A program made the position numbers and the translations under genes. DNA of 64,000 nucleotides from Diplonema japonicum (lineage: Eukaryota; Euglenozoa; Diplonemea; Diplonemida; Diplonemidae). The notes beneath the pieces were generated by a model, which ran no database searches, had not been told where the DNA came from, and saw only the letters and a program-made list of their open reading frames with translations. Of the stretch, positions 9,378 to 18,121 are shown in pieces (the stretch's first letter is position 1; each line of letters starts with the position of its first letter). The stretch spans positions 248,001 to 312,000 of the forward strand of contig OZ025688.1 of assembly GCA_964019335.1 (NCBI GenBank), in the 5' to 3' direction.

Positions 9378-10514
9378 ATGGATAGTATTTCACTGTCTTC
9401 CCAGTACCCCAATGAAAGGCTAAGGAGAACCCCCTCCATGGTGGTTGAGTTCGAAGGAAGAGGGACCAGAATGGTGAAGTATCTGAAGAAAAACAGAAGA
9501 CAGAGGTGGAAAGACGTCCAGCGCAACGTCTTCACCAAAAGCATAAAAGGACTACTAAATTCCAAAACAGAATCCATAAAAAAATCCCTCCTGACAAAAA
9601 TCCTCTCCGAGACCAGTACAAAACGCATAGACACGACAAACTCCATTATAGGACCTGGGGAGTCCGTGGTCCTCAGAACCGCTGTCACCTCAGGGGCTTT
9701 CACAGAGATCAACATCCCACAGCAAAACACCAACAACTACAATCTAAGCAACGGACTCCGCACGGTTGTGAACACAACACTGGCAAAAACGGCGAAAATC
9801 CACGAAACAACCTTGAGAAAAACGACCGAAACCAACATGAAAAAACACTCCAAAAATATCAAAACACATTATACACAAGAATTCAATGACATCTCAATAT
9901 TCGAGTCACGAATGAGACTTATGATGACCTCTGACGAATGCTGTACTCGAAAGCTTCTTTTGAAAAATCTAGATACTGAGTTCGAACGGCAGCATGGAGT
10001 CTGCGTCAGCGTTTTCACATCAAGAGTACTGCTCAGAGACCTCGGAAACACCGAGGCAACAGAACGGTGGAAATTCTTAAAATCCCTGGAGTACTCTAGG
10101 TGTGAAGCGATGCTTTATGGTTGGGTCGGTCTGCAACACAAATTGCGGGAATTGATTCGCTTCCAAGAGGTGACCAGTAGACGGTCCCTGCTCCATTCAG
10201 AGGCCGACGGTTTTCACCTTACAAAGATAGAGGAAAAACAAGCCACCAAACGCAACCGTACCAGCAGGCTTCACCTCATGCGGACTGAGGAGTCCCACCG
10301 CAGGCAGATCGTTACCAGGCAGACATCAGACTCTGTTATGCTTGTCACTCTCTTCAATACTCGTTTGAAACGAGCGTTTCCTGCTTCCGATCTTATTTGT
10401 ATCAGCACTAGCATCTTGCTTCCCAAGGCTAAGCCCACGCCCCCTCCGAAAGCCCTGCTGCTCTCGAGTATGATCCAGTCCCTTAGCGATGGTAGTGTTA
10501 CGTTGTCGAAGTAG
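9378..10514 (+). CDS. Basic Thr/Lys-rich protein, unknown
   Basis: This gene encodes 378 residues and I do not recognise it. The first 60 residues are strongly basic (YLKKNRRQRWKDVQRN). Residues about 60-180 are rich in Thr, Lys and Asn (TNSIIGPGESVV, IPQQNTNNYNLSNG, TTLRKTTETNMKKHSKN). The second half is more helical, with charged segments (RMRLMMTSDECCTRKLLLKN, EERWKFLKSLEYSRCEAMLY-like) and a Pro-rich stretch near the C-terminus. No signal peptide or membrane segment is seen. ATG 9378 is the first after the candidate acceptor at 9350-9351. An earlier in-frame ATG at 9165 would add a low-complexity Phe/Ser/Pro leader and is less likely. Some runs of AAC/ACA codons give it a lower GC than its neighbours. 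Confidence 0.65.
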   Translation: MDSISLSSQYPNERLRRTPSMVVEFEGRGTRMVKYLKKNRRQRWKDVQRNVFTKSIKGLLNSKTESIKKSLLTKILSETSTKRIDTTNSIIGPGESVVLRTAVTSGAFTEINIPQQNTNNYNLSNGLRTVVNTTLAKTAKIHETTLRKTTETNMKKHSKNIKTHYTQEFNDISIFESRMRLMMTSDECCTRKLLLKNLDTEFERQHGVCVSVFTSRVLLRDLGNTEATERWKFLKSLEYSRCEAMLYGWVGLQHKLRELIRFQEVTSRRSLLHSEADGFHLTKIEEKQATKRNRTSRLHLMRTEESHRRQIVTRQTSDSVMLVTLFNTRLKRAFPASDLICISTSILLPKAKPTPPPKALLLSSMIQSLSDGSVTLSK

Positions 10515-10555
10515 TTTCTGCTTTACAGCAGCGTGGGTGGTTTTTTTTTTTTGCT

Positions 10556-11221
10556 ATGCCGAAGGCGACGAGGCTCCATGGGGTGGTGCCCAGAGGCTGC
10601 CAAGACAAGCCAAGGGCCTTACTGGTGCAGAAGTACCTGCTGGAGGTAGTCACGCGGAGGGATGCAGCGGTGGATGCGAACGCGGTCGTGACGGGGAGGG
10701 CGCACCCGACGCCGACGGTGTCTGAGCTACGAAGGCTGGGAGCGTCTGGAACAGTGATGGACAAGCTGCTGAGGCCGGTGCTGAGATGGTTGGGAGGCCT
10801 GCTGTGGGATGACGCGCCTGGTCGGCACACGGCGGTGACGACGTTAGAGCTGGCCCTCGACTTCGAGAGGGAGATGGAGCTGCCGCTGGACGACGGCGGG
10901 GAAGTGGGCAAGGTGGAGGACCTGGGCGTCGAGGCAAGGATACGGTATGTGCTGAGACGAGTCCAGGACCTGTACCACGCTGATGGCAGAGGGGTAGCGT
11001 TCCTAGCGGCGCGAGTGGATCGCGTCAACTCCCTTCGCTGTATCGGAGGACCGACCACACACGGGTATGACAGGAGGCCAGTACTCCCGGAACGAACCAT
11101 GAGTAGCATCGAAGGCTTGCGGGACAGGTACCTGTCGCAGACACCGACAAGGCTGCCCCGCAGTTTGACCACCGCAGCAGGAACCCGCCAGAGCCCCCAG
11201 AACGGGGACAACGGGGACTAA
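10556..11221 (+). CDS. Possible retroelement polyprotein C-terminal remnant
   Basis: This ORF gives 221 residues with very GC-rich codons, unlike the gene 41 nt upstream. The segment with HPTPTVSELRRLGASGTVMD, a Trp-rich stretch (RWLGGLLWDDAPGRH) and TTLELALDFERE recalls the region after the reverse transcriptase in protist non-LTR retroelement polyproteins. I cannot confirm this from memory, and no catalytic YxDD or nuclease motif is present in the fragment. The last 40 residues are low complexity. If the origin is right, this is a 5'-truncated element. A host gene of unknown function is the alternative. It is followed by a 39-nt sequence found again at 15957. Confidence 0.42.
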   Translation: MPKATRLHGVVPRGCQDKPRALLVQKYLLEVVTRRDAAVDANAVVTGRAHPTPTVSELRRLGASGTVMDKLLRPVLRWLGGLLWDDAPGRHTAVTTLELALDFEREMELPLDDGGEVGKVEDLGVEARIRYVLRRVQDLYHADGRGVAFLAARVDRVNSLRCIGGPTTHGYDRRPVLPERTMSSIEGLRDRYLSQTPTRLPRSLTTAAGTRQSPQNGDNGD

Positions 11222-11233
11222 GCGCAGCTCGGC

Positions 11234-11272
11234 CGGTGAGCGCAAAAACGCATACCTTAAAAGAATAGTTTT
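11234..11272 (+). repeat. 39-nt dispersed repeat, copy 1
   Basis: It reads CGGTGAGCGC-A-AAAACGCAT... to AGTTTT, identical to 15957-15995 except for one base. It lies 12 nt after the retroelement-like ORF and 66 nt before a family A gene. Confidence 0.7.
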
Positions 11273-11337
11273 TTTTTTGTTTTTCTTTGAATAGAGGTTG
11301 CTTTACATTTTACAGCCCTTTTATAAATTTAAAAAAA

Positions 11338-11721
11338 ATGTCGATCAGGATGCTCCTCGTTGTTTGCCTTGCTGCTGTTGCCCTTGCTGACACGTTCCAG
11401 ATCCAACAGTGCACGAACAAGAAGGCGACCGGTAAAAAGATGAACATCAAGACAACAGGGTGCAACGCACTCACCTTCGGGAAGGCGAAGTTCAACCTTG
11501 CCCTCTCAGGGGTGAAGGGACGCACGTCAAACTCGACCCTCGTTGCTGTGGTGAAGGACTACCCGAGCAACAAGTGCACGGGGACCGTGAAGTCCACAGG
11601 CGCCGTTGCCTGTACTTGCGTGGGCAGCAATGCCTTCTCCTTCGTGTGCAACGGGAGTCCTGCCATCGCCATCCCCTCCCTCTTCCTCCTCGCCGCCTCC
11701 CTCGTGGTCTACTTGTTGTAG
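11338..11721 (+). CDS. Family A1 small GPI-type six-cysteine surface protein (copy a)
   Basis: This gene encodes 127 residues. A signal peptide (MSIRMLLVVCLAAVALA) is probably cleaved before DTF. The mature part has Cys at 25, 42, 80, 92, 94 and 104, with C3-x11-CxC-x9-C spacing and an NST sequon at 65. The C-terminal hydrophobic tail (AIPSLFLLAASLVVYLL) ends the protein with no cytoplasmic residues, as in GPI-attachment signals, after a small-residue stretch (NGSPA). It is likely displayed on the cell surface, and the six cysteines probably form three disulfides. I know no family by this pattern. The protein is identical to those at 17033 and 43721. ATG 11338 follows an A-rich leader, and codon use is strongly biased to G/C-ending codons. 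Confidence 0.88.
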   Translation: MSIRMLLVVCLAAVALADTFQIQQCTNKKATGKKMNIKTTGCNALTFGKAKFNLALSGVKGRTSNSTLVAVVKDYPSNKCTGTVKSTGAVACTCVGSNAFSFVCNGSPAIAIPSLFLLAASLVVYLL

Positions 11722-12426
11722 GTTGGCGACGAACAAAGACAACAAGTTCTTTGTTTACTAAGATAACGGTTCACCTTTACACCTCTCCCCCCCTCCCTTC
11801 GTTGCTGCTTCATTCTTTTGAATTCAAACTTGTTTAATTCTATTTCTGAAACAAATTGAAACATTCTTGTGTTTTTCAATTTATTCGCTAGCTTCTTCTG
11901 TTTTTCTTCTCTTTATCTTCCCACTGTCCACCTCTGCCCTCCCAAAAGCAAAGGTGAAGTGGACAAAGGTGAAGAGGGGAAGGGGGGTGGTGACAATCTC
12001 ACCGTGAAAAGGCCGTCCACTGCAGCGGTAGAATGGCGAGGAAGGCTCTTCTTTGCTGTTTTTTTTTTTGCGTGTGGATGTCATCCACTCCCCCTCGGCC
12101 CAAAATATACATCTTTTTCTTTTTTCTTCCCTTTCTTTTTTTTCTTGCAACAACGAGTCTTTGACTCTTGTCCAGACAAAGGGGGAACGCTGGCAACGTG
12201 TTTACAACGGGTTATAAACTTCTCCAGGTTTGCACCCCGACACAATACAAACAACGGCCAATTCCTTTTCCTTTTTCTGTCTTTCATGCTGTACTTCTTT
12301 TCCTGCTTTTTTTTTTTTATTGTTTGACTTTCAGCTTGTTGCCTTTGGGTTCACACCACTCACCACAGATTTCTTACCTTCTCTCCAATCCCAACCTTCA
12401 AAAACACAAAAAACAAATCCGAAAAA
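11722..12426 (+). other. A1-A2 intergenic region with inverted repeat
   Basis: No gene is seen. An 8-bp perfect inverted repeat (AAATTGAA/TTCAATTT) spans 11853-11882. Further on are T-rich tracts and an acceptor-like TTTGACTTTCAG followed by CACCACAG before the next ATG. The region is identical by eye to 17417-18121. Confidence 0.6.
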
Positions 12427-12807
12427 ATGTCGATCAGGATGCTCCTCGTTGCCTGCCTCGTTGCCGCCTCTCTTGCGGACTCGTTCCAGATCCAGCAGTG
12501 CACGAGTGGGAACGCGACGGGCCCCAAGCTGAGCATCGAGCTTGCGGGGTGCAGCCTGCTGACGTTCGGTGATAAGCCGTACAACCTCAGCCTGACTGGG
12601 GTTAAGGGGTCCAACCTCTACCAGAACCTCACTGCTGTGGGGAACTCCTTCACCGACAACAAGTGCAAGAATGCGAACCCCGCCACAACCGATATTTCGT
12701 GCACCTGCGCCTCCGACAGCCAGTTCACCTTTGTGTGCGATGGGGCCTCCTTCGCCGTCCCCTCCCTCCTTGTCCTCGTGGCCTCTGTCATGGTTTACAT
12801 GATGTGA
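12427..12807 (+). CDS. Family A2 GPI-type six-cysteine surface protein (copy a)
   Basis: This gene encodes 126 residues. The signal peptide MSIRMLLVACLVAASLA precedes DSFQIQQC. Cysteines are at 25, 42, 80, 92, 94 and 104, exactly aligned with A1. Sequons are at 29, 53 and 67. The tail FAVPSLLVLVASVMVYMM is a GPI-type signal shared nearly base for base with families A3 and A5, whereas the first 20 codons resemble A1. The gene is therefore a mosaic between subfamilies. Its protein is identical to those at 18122 and 45969. Its role is presumably as a surface coat component, with ligand and function unknown. Confidence 0.88.
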   Translation: MSIRMLLVACLVAASLADSFQIQQCTSGNATGPKLSIELAGCSLLTFGDKPYNLSLTGVKGSNLYQNLTAVGNSFTDNKCKNANPATTDISCTCASDSQFTFVCDGASFAVPSLLVLVASVMVYMM

Positions 12808-13028
12808 GAGGTTTTAAAATGATGTAATAATGAATAATGATATGGTCCCCCTTTTGAGGACATTGTGTGGAAGAATCTTTTGAAACAGAAACAAAATAGA
12901 CATTGAGAATATGGAAAAAAAAAAGAAGAAAAAAAAAAAAAAAACTCACGGTTGGAAAAGAGACACCTCTCGTCCTCTTTGCTACCACTTTGCCTTTCTA
13001 CCTCCATCTTCGTTGTGTCCTGACAGCC

Positions 13029-13047
13029 AGAAGCCAGCATGGCTTCT
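13029..13047 (+). repeat. Perfect hairpin AGAAGCC-AGCAT-GGCTTCT
   Basis: A seven-base-pair stem with a five-base loop between A2 and A3 genes. A second copy is at 18724-18742 within the duplicated block. Confidence 0.55.
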
Positions 13048-13163
13048 CGTAGCTCTTTGGGTTCGGCTTGACACCTACCTCTCCTCTATACTGTTAGTTG
13101 CTTTTTTTTCTTTTGTCAGCTTTTGTAAGTCTCTGGAACCGACTCCACTGCTCACCTGCAGTA

Positions 13164-13183
13164 AGCATGCCCCGTAGCATGCT
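13164..13183 (+). promoter_or_regulatory. Conserved hairpin 189 nt upstream of an A3 gene
   Basis: AGCATGC and GCATGCT form a 7-bp stem around CCCGTA. It sits in a block of about 85 nt repeated upstream of the A3 genes at 14263 and 19048, with a diverged version before 46762. Confidence 0.5.
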
Positions 13184-13352
13184 GGGTGTGGGGTTGATCA
13201 CCTCCAGCAGTCTTTGCAGCGCCTCTTTCTTTTCTTTTATCCTTGCTTACTACAAAAGTTACTATTCCTCTTCATTCATTTCTTTACCTTCTCAACATCA
13301 CAACAGCCTCTTTTCGCACTCTTCTTTAATTCTCATCATCACATTAAACAAA

Positions 13353-13724
13353 ATGTTCACCAGGATGCTCCTCGTTGCCTGCCTCACTGCCGTTGCCCTT
13401 GCTGACAACTACCAGTTCCAGGTGTGCACAGCTGGGAACGTGACGGGGTCGAAGTTCGACATTGAGAACGACAAGTGCACGGTGATCACGAGCACGAACA
13501 CGAACTTCACCCTGACGGGTGTTACGGGTCTTGCTGAGAACCAGACCCTCGCTGGTGTGCTGAACGTGTTCAGCGATGACGTGTGCACGGCTCCCGCCAG
13601 CATGTCCACAGATGTTGCCTGCACCTGTGGCAGCAACGCCTACGCCCTGGTGTGCGATGGGGCCTCCTTCGCCGTCCCCTCCCTCCTTGTCCTCGTGGCC
13701 TCTGTCATGGTTTACATGATGTGA
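13353..13724 (+). CDS. Family A3 GPI-type six-cysteine surface protein (copy a)
   Basis: This gene encodes 123 residues. The signal peptide MFTRMLLVACLTAVALA precedes DNYQFQVC. Cysteines are at 25, 42, 78, 90, 92 and 101, and sequons at 29, 51 and 63 predict a heavily glycosylated small ectodomain. The tail FAVPSLLVLVASVMVYMM is a GPI-type signal. Near-identical copies lie at 14263, 16150, 19048 and 46762. The ATG follows CATTAAACAAA, shared with two other copies. The conserved hairpin at 13164 lies 189 nt upstream. Confidence 0.88.
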   Translation: MFTRMLLVACLTAVALADNYQFQVCTAGNVTGSKFDIENDKCTVITSTNTNFTLTGVTGLAENQTLAGVLNVFSDDVCTAPASMSTDVACTCGSNAYALVCDGASFAVPSLLVLVASVMVYMM

Positions 13725-14262
13725 GCTGGAGTCACTGACTAGAAGTTCGAATTTTATTTGTTTTTCTTACTTTTCAATCGAAAGAAACGAATGAACTGAT
13801 TCTGTCTTCTTCTACAGTTATGAGCTGAATACCTAGAAGAAGAAAATAGAAGTAGGGTAGACTGTGTCCCATCTGAGGTTCCAGATTTCCATCTCAGTTG
13901 AGATGTCATTCCAACTTGTCCCCACCCCGTCCGCGTTACTTGTTTGAAGTGTAAACCCATTTCAATCATTTACTTTTTGCTCATATTTTCATTCCCACAA
14001 ACCCCCCTGCACTGAATTTTTTTTTTGAAGTTTACTTCCCTTTTTTAGAACAACTCCACTGCTCACCTGCAGTAAGCATGCCCCGTAGCATGCTGGGTGT
14101 GGGGTTGATCACCTCCAGCAGTCTTTGCAGCGCCTCTTTCTTTTCTTTTATCTTTTTTTTTTTTGCAAAGTTACTATTCCTCTTCATTCATTTCTTTACC
14201 TTCTCAACATCACAACAGCCATTTCACACTCTTCTTTAATTCTCATCATCACATTAAACAAA
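13725..14262 (+). other. Intergenic region between two A3 genes
   Basis: No gene is seen. The first 300 nt are unlike the other A3 downstream regions. From about 14050 the sequence repeats the A3 upstream block, including the hairpin at 14075-14094, with small indels in the pyrimidine tract. Confidence 0.6.
14075..14094 (+). promoter_or_regulatory. Conserved A3 upstream hairpin, second copy
   Basis: The same AGCATGC/GCATGCT stem with CCCGTA loop, 188 nt before ATG 14263. Confidence 0.5.
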
Positions 14263-14634
14263 ATGTTCACCAGGATGCTCCTTGTTGCCTGCCTCACTGC
14301 CGTTGCCCTTGCTGACAACTACCAGTTCCAGGTGTGCACAGCTGGGAACGTGACGGGGTCGAAGTTCGACATTGAGAACGACAAGTGCACGGTGATCACG
14401 AGCACGAACACGAACTTCACCCTGACGGGTGTTACGGGTCTTGCTGAGAACCAGACCCTCGCCGGTGTGCTGAACGTGTTCAGCGATGACGTGTGCACGG
14501 CTCCCGCCAGCATGTCCACAGATGTTGCCTGCACCTGTGGCAGCAACGCCTACGCCCTGGTGTGCGATGGGGCCTCCTTCGCCGTCCCCTCCCTCCTTGT
14601 CCTCGTGGCGTCTGTCATGGTTTACATGATGTGA
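14263..14634 (+). CDS. Family A3 GPI-type six-cysteine surface protein (copy b)
   Basis: This gene encodes 123 residues and its protein is the same as at 13353, with only a few silent changes seen (for example CTT for CTC in the signal peptide and GCG for GCC in the tail). Signal peptide, six cysteines, three sequons and GPI-type tail are all intact. The upstream 200 nt match copy a, but the downstream sequence differs from the stop codon onward. The pair arose by a tandem duplication of about 0.9 kb. Confidence 0.88.
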   Translation: MFTRMLLVACLTAVALADNYQFQVCTAGNVTGSKFDIENDKCTVITSTNTNFTLTGVTGLAENQTLAGVLNVFSDDVCTAPASMSTDVACTCGSNAYALVCDGASFAVPSLLVLVASVMVYMM

Positions 14635-15206
14635 GTGCCATAATAGGGAAAGCTAAGATAACAGTGAACAAGGATACGTCCCTCCCTCTTGTTTCCTCTT
14701 AAACAATATTTACTTCTATCTCTTCTTTTTTATTCGATGTATTTACTCAACAAGAAAATATAACATCTGAAGTAAGGTTGCCAGCGTACCTGGATTTGGC
14801 TGGCGTTGTTCTTCGTTGTTTGAACCGCTGCCAGCACGGGTTAGTAAGATAAACAGATATACTATTTTCACTCGTACGCTCAAGCAATCTGAATCGATGT
14901 AAACGCCACGTAGCCTTCTGTGTCTCTCCTCTCTCTCCTTGGATCGAAAAACAGCGGCGAGAACGTGTCTTGCTGTCTACCGATCTTTATTTTCTCTCTC
15001 CGTTCATTTTTTTTATTATTATTCTTTTTTTTTTTTCTTTTGCATTGTACAAACAAAAAAAAAAAAACAAAAAAAAAAAACAAAAAATTGCTCACGATGT
15101 TCCTTCGTTCTGAAAGTCAGTCGCCGTTTGAAGTGTCGCGTGTCCCCATCACGCTTGTGCTGTCTACCTATATCTTACCAGATTGCTTTGTCTTCATTGT
15201 ACAAAA
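14635..15206 (+). other. Intergenic region upstream of the A5 gene
   Basis: No gene is seen. A segment near 14951-14985 (GCGAGAACGTGTCTTGCTG) resembles one at 16767-16800. T and A runs follow near 15010-15085. Confidence 0.55.
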
Positions 15207-15575
15207 ATGTTTCTCGTTGCCTGCCTCACAATAGCTTCTCTCGCGGATACCTTGCAACTCCAACAATGTTACAAAGGAGATGCTGTTGGCCGCAAGCTGG
15301 AGGTAGAGTCAATAGGGTGTCAGGTCCTGACTGTTGGTGGCGTTCAGTTCAACCTTACATTCACTCAACTCCAAGGGAACAGTGACAAGCAGACACTTAC
15401 TGCCATTGGAAACTCCTTCACAGAAGGTGAGTGCATGAGCGACACGACGGATGCCACTGAAATTGCTTGCTCATGTGATTCTGGAAGTGAGTTCACTTTC
15501 GTGTGCGATGGGGCCTCCTTCGCCTTCCCCTCCCTCCTTGTCCTCGTGGCCTCTGTCATGGTTTACATGATGTAG
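15207..15575 (+). CDS. Family A5 diverged GPI-type six-cysteine surface protein
   Basis: This gene encodes 122 residues. A shorter signal peptide (MFLVACLTIASLA) precedes DTLQLQQC. Cysteines at 21, 38, 76, 88, 90 and 100 keep the family spacing, with one sequon at 49. The ectodomain is clearly diverged and uses less biased codons (ACA, GGA, CTT) than its neighbours. In contrast, the last 70 nt, encoding CDGASFAFPSLLVLVASVMV, are almost identical in DNA to A2 and A3. This gene therefore seems to have received its GPI-signal segment by gene conversion. It is single copy in the window. ATG 15207 is chosen because no earlier in-frame ATG follows the upstream stop. Confidence 0.85.
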   Translation: MFLVACLTIASLADTLQLQQCYKGDAVGRKLEVESIGCQVLTVGGVQFNLTFTQLQGNSDKQTLTAIGNSFTEGECMSDTTDATEIACSCDSGSEFTFVCDGASFAFPSLLVLVASVMVYMM

Positions 15576-16149
15576 GTCACTGGCTACATGCGAACCTTCT
15601 AATACAAATTGAAAAAAGGAAAGAAAAAAAAAAAATGAACACAAAATATACAAAAAGAACTTGAAAATATATATATAAAAATTAAAAAAAAAGGGGAGGA
15701 ACCTACAGCCTCTTTTACTATCTCCGTCATCGTTTTGCTGTGATTTTCTTGACAGCTAAAAAAAATAAAAAAATATGCCCGCTTTTTTCGATTGATTAAG
15801 TTTTCTTCTTTTTCCCTCCCTATTATTCCAAACCTATGGTAAGCTGTGCGCACTTACACCTAGACTGTTTGTTGCTTCTTTATTCTGTAAAAATATGAGC
15901 TTCCGGCCAATCTTTGGACTGTTGTCCTATTGCTGGAACCACCTATATCTTGCGGTCGGTGAGCGCGAAAACGCATACCTTAAAAGAATAGTTTTCCTCT
16001 CTTTTTTTTTTTCTTACTCGGTGGGGGCTTGTTGTTTGTTGTTCGCTGTTGCCAACACTCCATTCCATTCCATCAAAATGAGTTTTCCCCTCTTTGGTAT
16101 TTCTTTCGATCATTGAATTCCTGCAGGGAAAGGGAAAACCATTACAAAG
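15576..16149 (+). other. Intergenic region with dispersed 39-nt repeat
   Basis: No gene is seen. It is AT-rich up to about 15890, then holds the repeat at 15957-15995, a T/C-rich tract at 15996-16020, and ATG-poor DNA to the next gene. It lacks the A3 upstream hairpin. Confidence 0.55.
15957..15995 (+). repeat. 39-nt dispersed repeat, copy 2
   Basis: It matches 11234-11272 with one mismatch (G for A at 15967). No retroelement-like ORF precedes this copy. Confidence 0.7.
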
Positions 16150-16521
16150 ATGTTCACCAGGATGCTCCTCGTTGCCTGCCTCACTGCCGTTGCCCTTGCT
16201 GACAACTACCAGTTTCAGGTGTGCACAGCTGGGAACGTGACGGGGTCGAAGTTCGACATTGAGAACGACAAGTGCACGGTGATCACGAGCACGAACACGA
16301 ACTTCACCCTGACGGGTGTTACGGGTCTTGCTGAGAACCAGACCCTCGCTGGTGTGCTGAACGTGTTCAGCGATGACGTGTGCACGGCTCCCGCCAGCAT
16401 GTCCACAGATGTTGCCTGCACCTGTGGCAGCAACGCCTACGCCCTGGTGTGCGATGGGGCCTCCTTCGCTGTCCCCTCCCTCCTTGTCCTCGTGGCCTCT
16501 GTCATGGTTTACATGATGTAA
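16150..16521 (+). CDS. Family A3 GPI-type six-cysteine surface protein (copy c)
   Basis: This gene encodes 123 residues identical in protein to 13353. Signal peptide, six cysteines, three sequons and GPI-type tail are intact. The flanks on both sides are unrelated to those of the other A3 copies: identity starts at or within a few bases of the ATG and stops at the last codons (ending TAA rather than TGA). This points to homogenisation limited to the coding sequence. It lies 155 nt after the dispersed 39-nt repeat. Confidence 0.88.
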   Translation: MFTRMLLVACLTAVALADNYQFQVCTAGNVTGSKFDIENDKCTVITSTNTNFTLTGVTGLAENQTLAGVLNVFSDDVCTAPASMSTDVACTCGSNAYALVCDGASFAVPSLLVLVASVMVYMM

Positions 16522-17032
16522 ATTGACAGGAATATTTAGTTTATTACATGATGTAGGTGTTGTTGTAACGGACAATATAGATGTGAAATCCATTCTTTGA
16601 ATCATGGCCTGAGCCCCGGATAAGAGCACCATGAACCCTTCACCCCCTGCCTTGCCCCCTCTCCCCCTTGCTTCATACAGCGGCCTGCAAACTGCGCAGT
16701 TAGACTTCGTTCAATTATGATACTCACGAGTTAGTCGAAGCACCCCGCGAGCCCCACACTGGTAGCGAGAATATGTCTCTTGCTGCCCGCGATCTTTGCA
16801 ACTCTTTGAAAAAAAAATATAAACTCCCCCTTTTCCGGCTTAAGCAGTCAGCCGACTCTTTTTGGTGTTTTATTTTTGTGCAGGACGCCGCCAACACTGG
16901 CTTCCTTTTTCTCTTACATTCTCTCTCTTTTTTTTCCCCCTTTTAGTTAAAACGTTTATGTTGTTTACGTGTGCTAAGCGCTGTGCATATACTAGGTTTT
17001 AATCACCCACCTTCAAAAACACAAAAACAAAA
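16522..17032 (+). other. Intergenic region upstream of A1 copy b
   Basis: No gene is seen. It contains the GCGAGAATATGTCTCTTGC segment (about 16767), related to the one before A5, and a T/C-rich tract near 16905-16945. It ends in CAAAAACACAAAAACAAAA just before the ATG. Confidence 0.55.
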
Positions 17033-17416
17033 ATGTCGATCAGGATGCTCCTCGTTGTTTGCCTTGCTGCTGTTGCCCTTGCTGACACGTTCCAGATCCA
17101 ACAGTGCACGAACAAGAAGGCGACCGGTAAAAAGATGAACATCAAGACAACAGGGTGCAACGCACTCACCTTCGGGAAGGCGAAGTTCAACCTTGCCCTC
17201 TCAGGGGTGAAGGGACGCACGTCAAACTCGACCCTCGTTGCTGTGGTGAAGGACTACCCGAGCAACAAGTGCACGGGGACCGTGAAGTCCACAGGCGCCG
17301 TTGCCTGTACTTGCGTGGGCAGCAATGCCTTCTCCTTCGTGTGCAACGGGAGTCCTGCCATCGCCATCCCCTCCCTCTTCCTCCTCGCCGCCTCCCTCGT
17401 GGTCTACTTGTTGTAG
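17033..17416 (+). CDS. Family A1 GPI-type six-cysteine surface protein (copy b)
   Basis: This gene encodes 127 residues, identical to 11338 in protein and, as far as I can compare by eye, in DNA. The identity begins at the ATG and runs on through the following 2.3 kb, while the upstream regions are unrelated. All family features are intact: signal peptide, six cysteines, NST sequon and GPI-type tail. Confidence 0.88.
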   Translation: MSIRMLLVVCLAAVALADTFQIQQCTNKKATGKKMNIKTTGCNALTFGKAKFNLALSGVKGRTSNSTLVAVVKDYPSNKCTGTVKSTGAVACTCVGSNAFSFVCNGSPAIAIPSLFLLAASLVVYLL

Positions 17417-18121
17417 GTTGGCGACGAACAAAGACAACAAGTTCTTTGTTTACTAAGATAACGGTTCACCTTTACACCTCTCCCCCCCTCCCTTCGTTGC
17501 TGCTTCATTCTTTTGAATTCAAACTTGTTTAATTCTATTTCTGAAACAAATTGAAACATTCTTGTGTTTTTCAATTTATTCGCTAGCTTCTTCTGTTTTT
17601 CTTCTCTTTATCTTCCCACTGTCCACCTCTGCCCTCCCAAAAGCAAAGGTGAAGTGGACAAAGGTGAAGAGGGGAAGGGGGGTGGTGACAATCTCACCGT
17701 GAAAAGGCCGTCCACTGCAGCGGTAGAATGGCGAGGAAGGCTCTTCTTTGCTGTTTTTTTTTTTGCGTGTGGATGTCATCCACTCCCCCTCGGCCCAAAA
17801 TATACATCTTTTTCTTTTTTCTTCCCTTTCTTTTTTTTCTTGCAACAACGAGTCTTTGACTCTTGTCCAGACAAAGGGGGAACGCTGGCAACGTGTTTAC
17901 AACGGGTTATAAACTTCTCCAGGTTTGCACCCCGACACAATACAAACAACGGCCAATTCCTTTTCCTTTTTCTGTCTTTCATGCTGTACTTCTTTTCCTG
18001 CTTTTTTTTTTTTATTGTTTGACTTTCAGCTTGTTGCCTTTGGGTTCACACCACTCACCACAGATTTCTTACCTTCTCTCCAATCCCAACCTTCAAAAAC
18101 ACAAAAAACAAATCCGAAAAA
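17417..18121 (+). other. A1-A2 spacer, duplicate
   Basis: The same content as 11722-12426, including the AAATTGAA/TTCAATTT inverted repeat at 17548-17577. No gene is seen. Confidence 0.6.

Larger units (their letters stand above)
12808..13352 (+). other. A2-A3 intergenic region
   Basis: No gene is seen. It holds A-rich runs, a perfect 7-bp hairpin at 13029-13047, the conserved AGCATGC hairpin at 13164-13183, and a pyrimidine-rich stretch leading to the ATG. It is identical by eye to 18503-19047. Confidence 0.6.
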
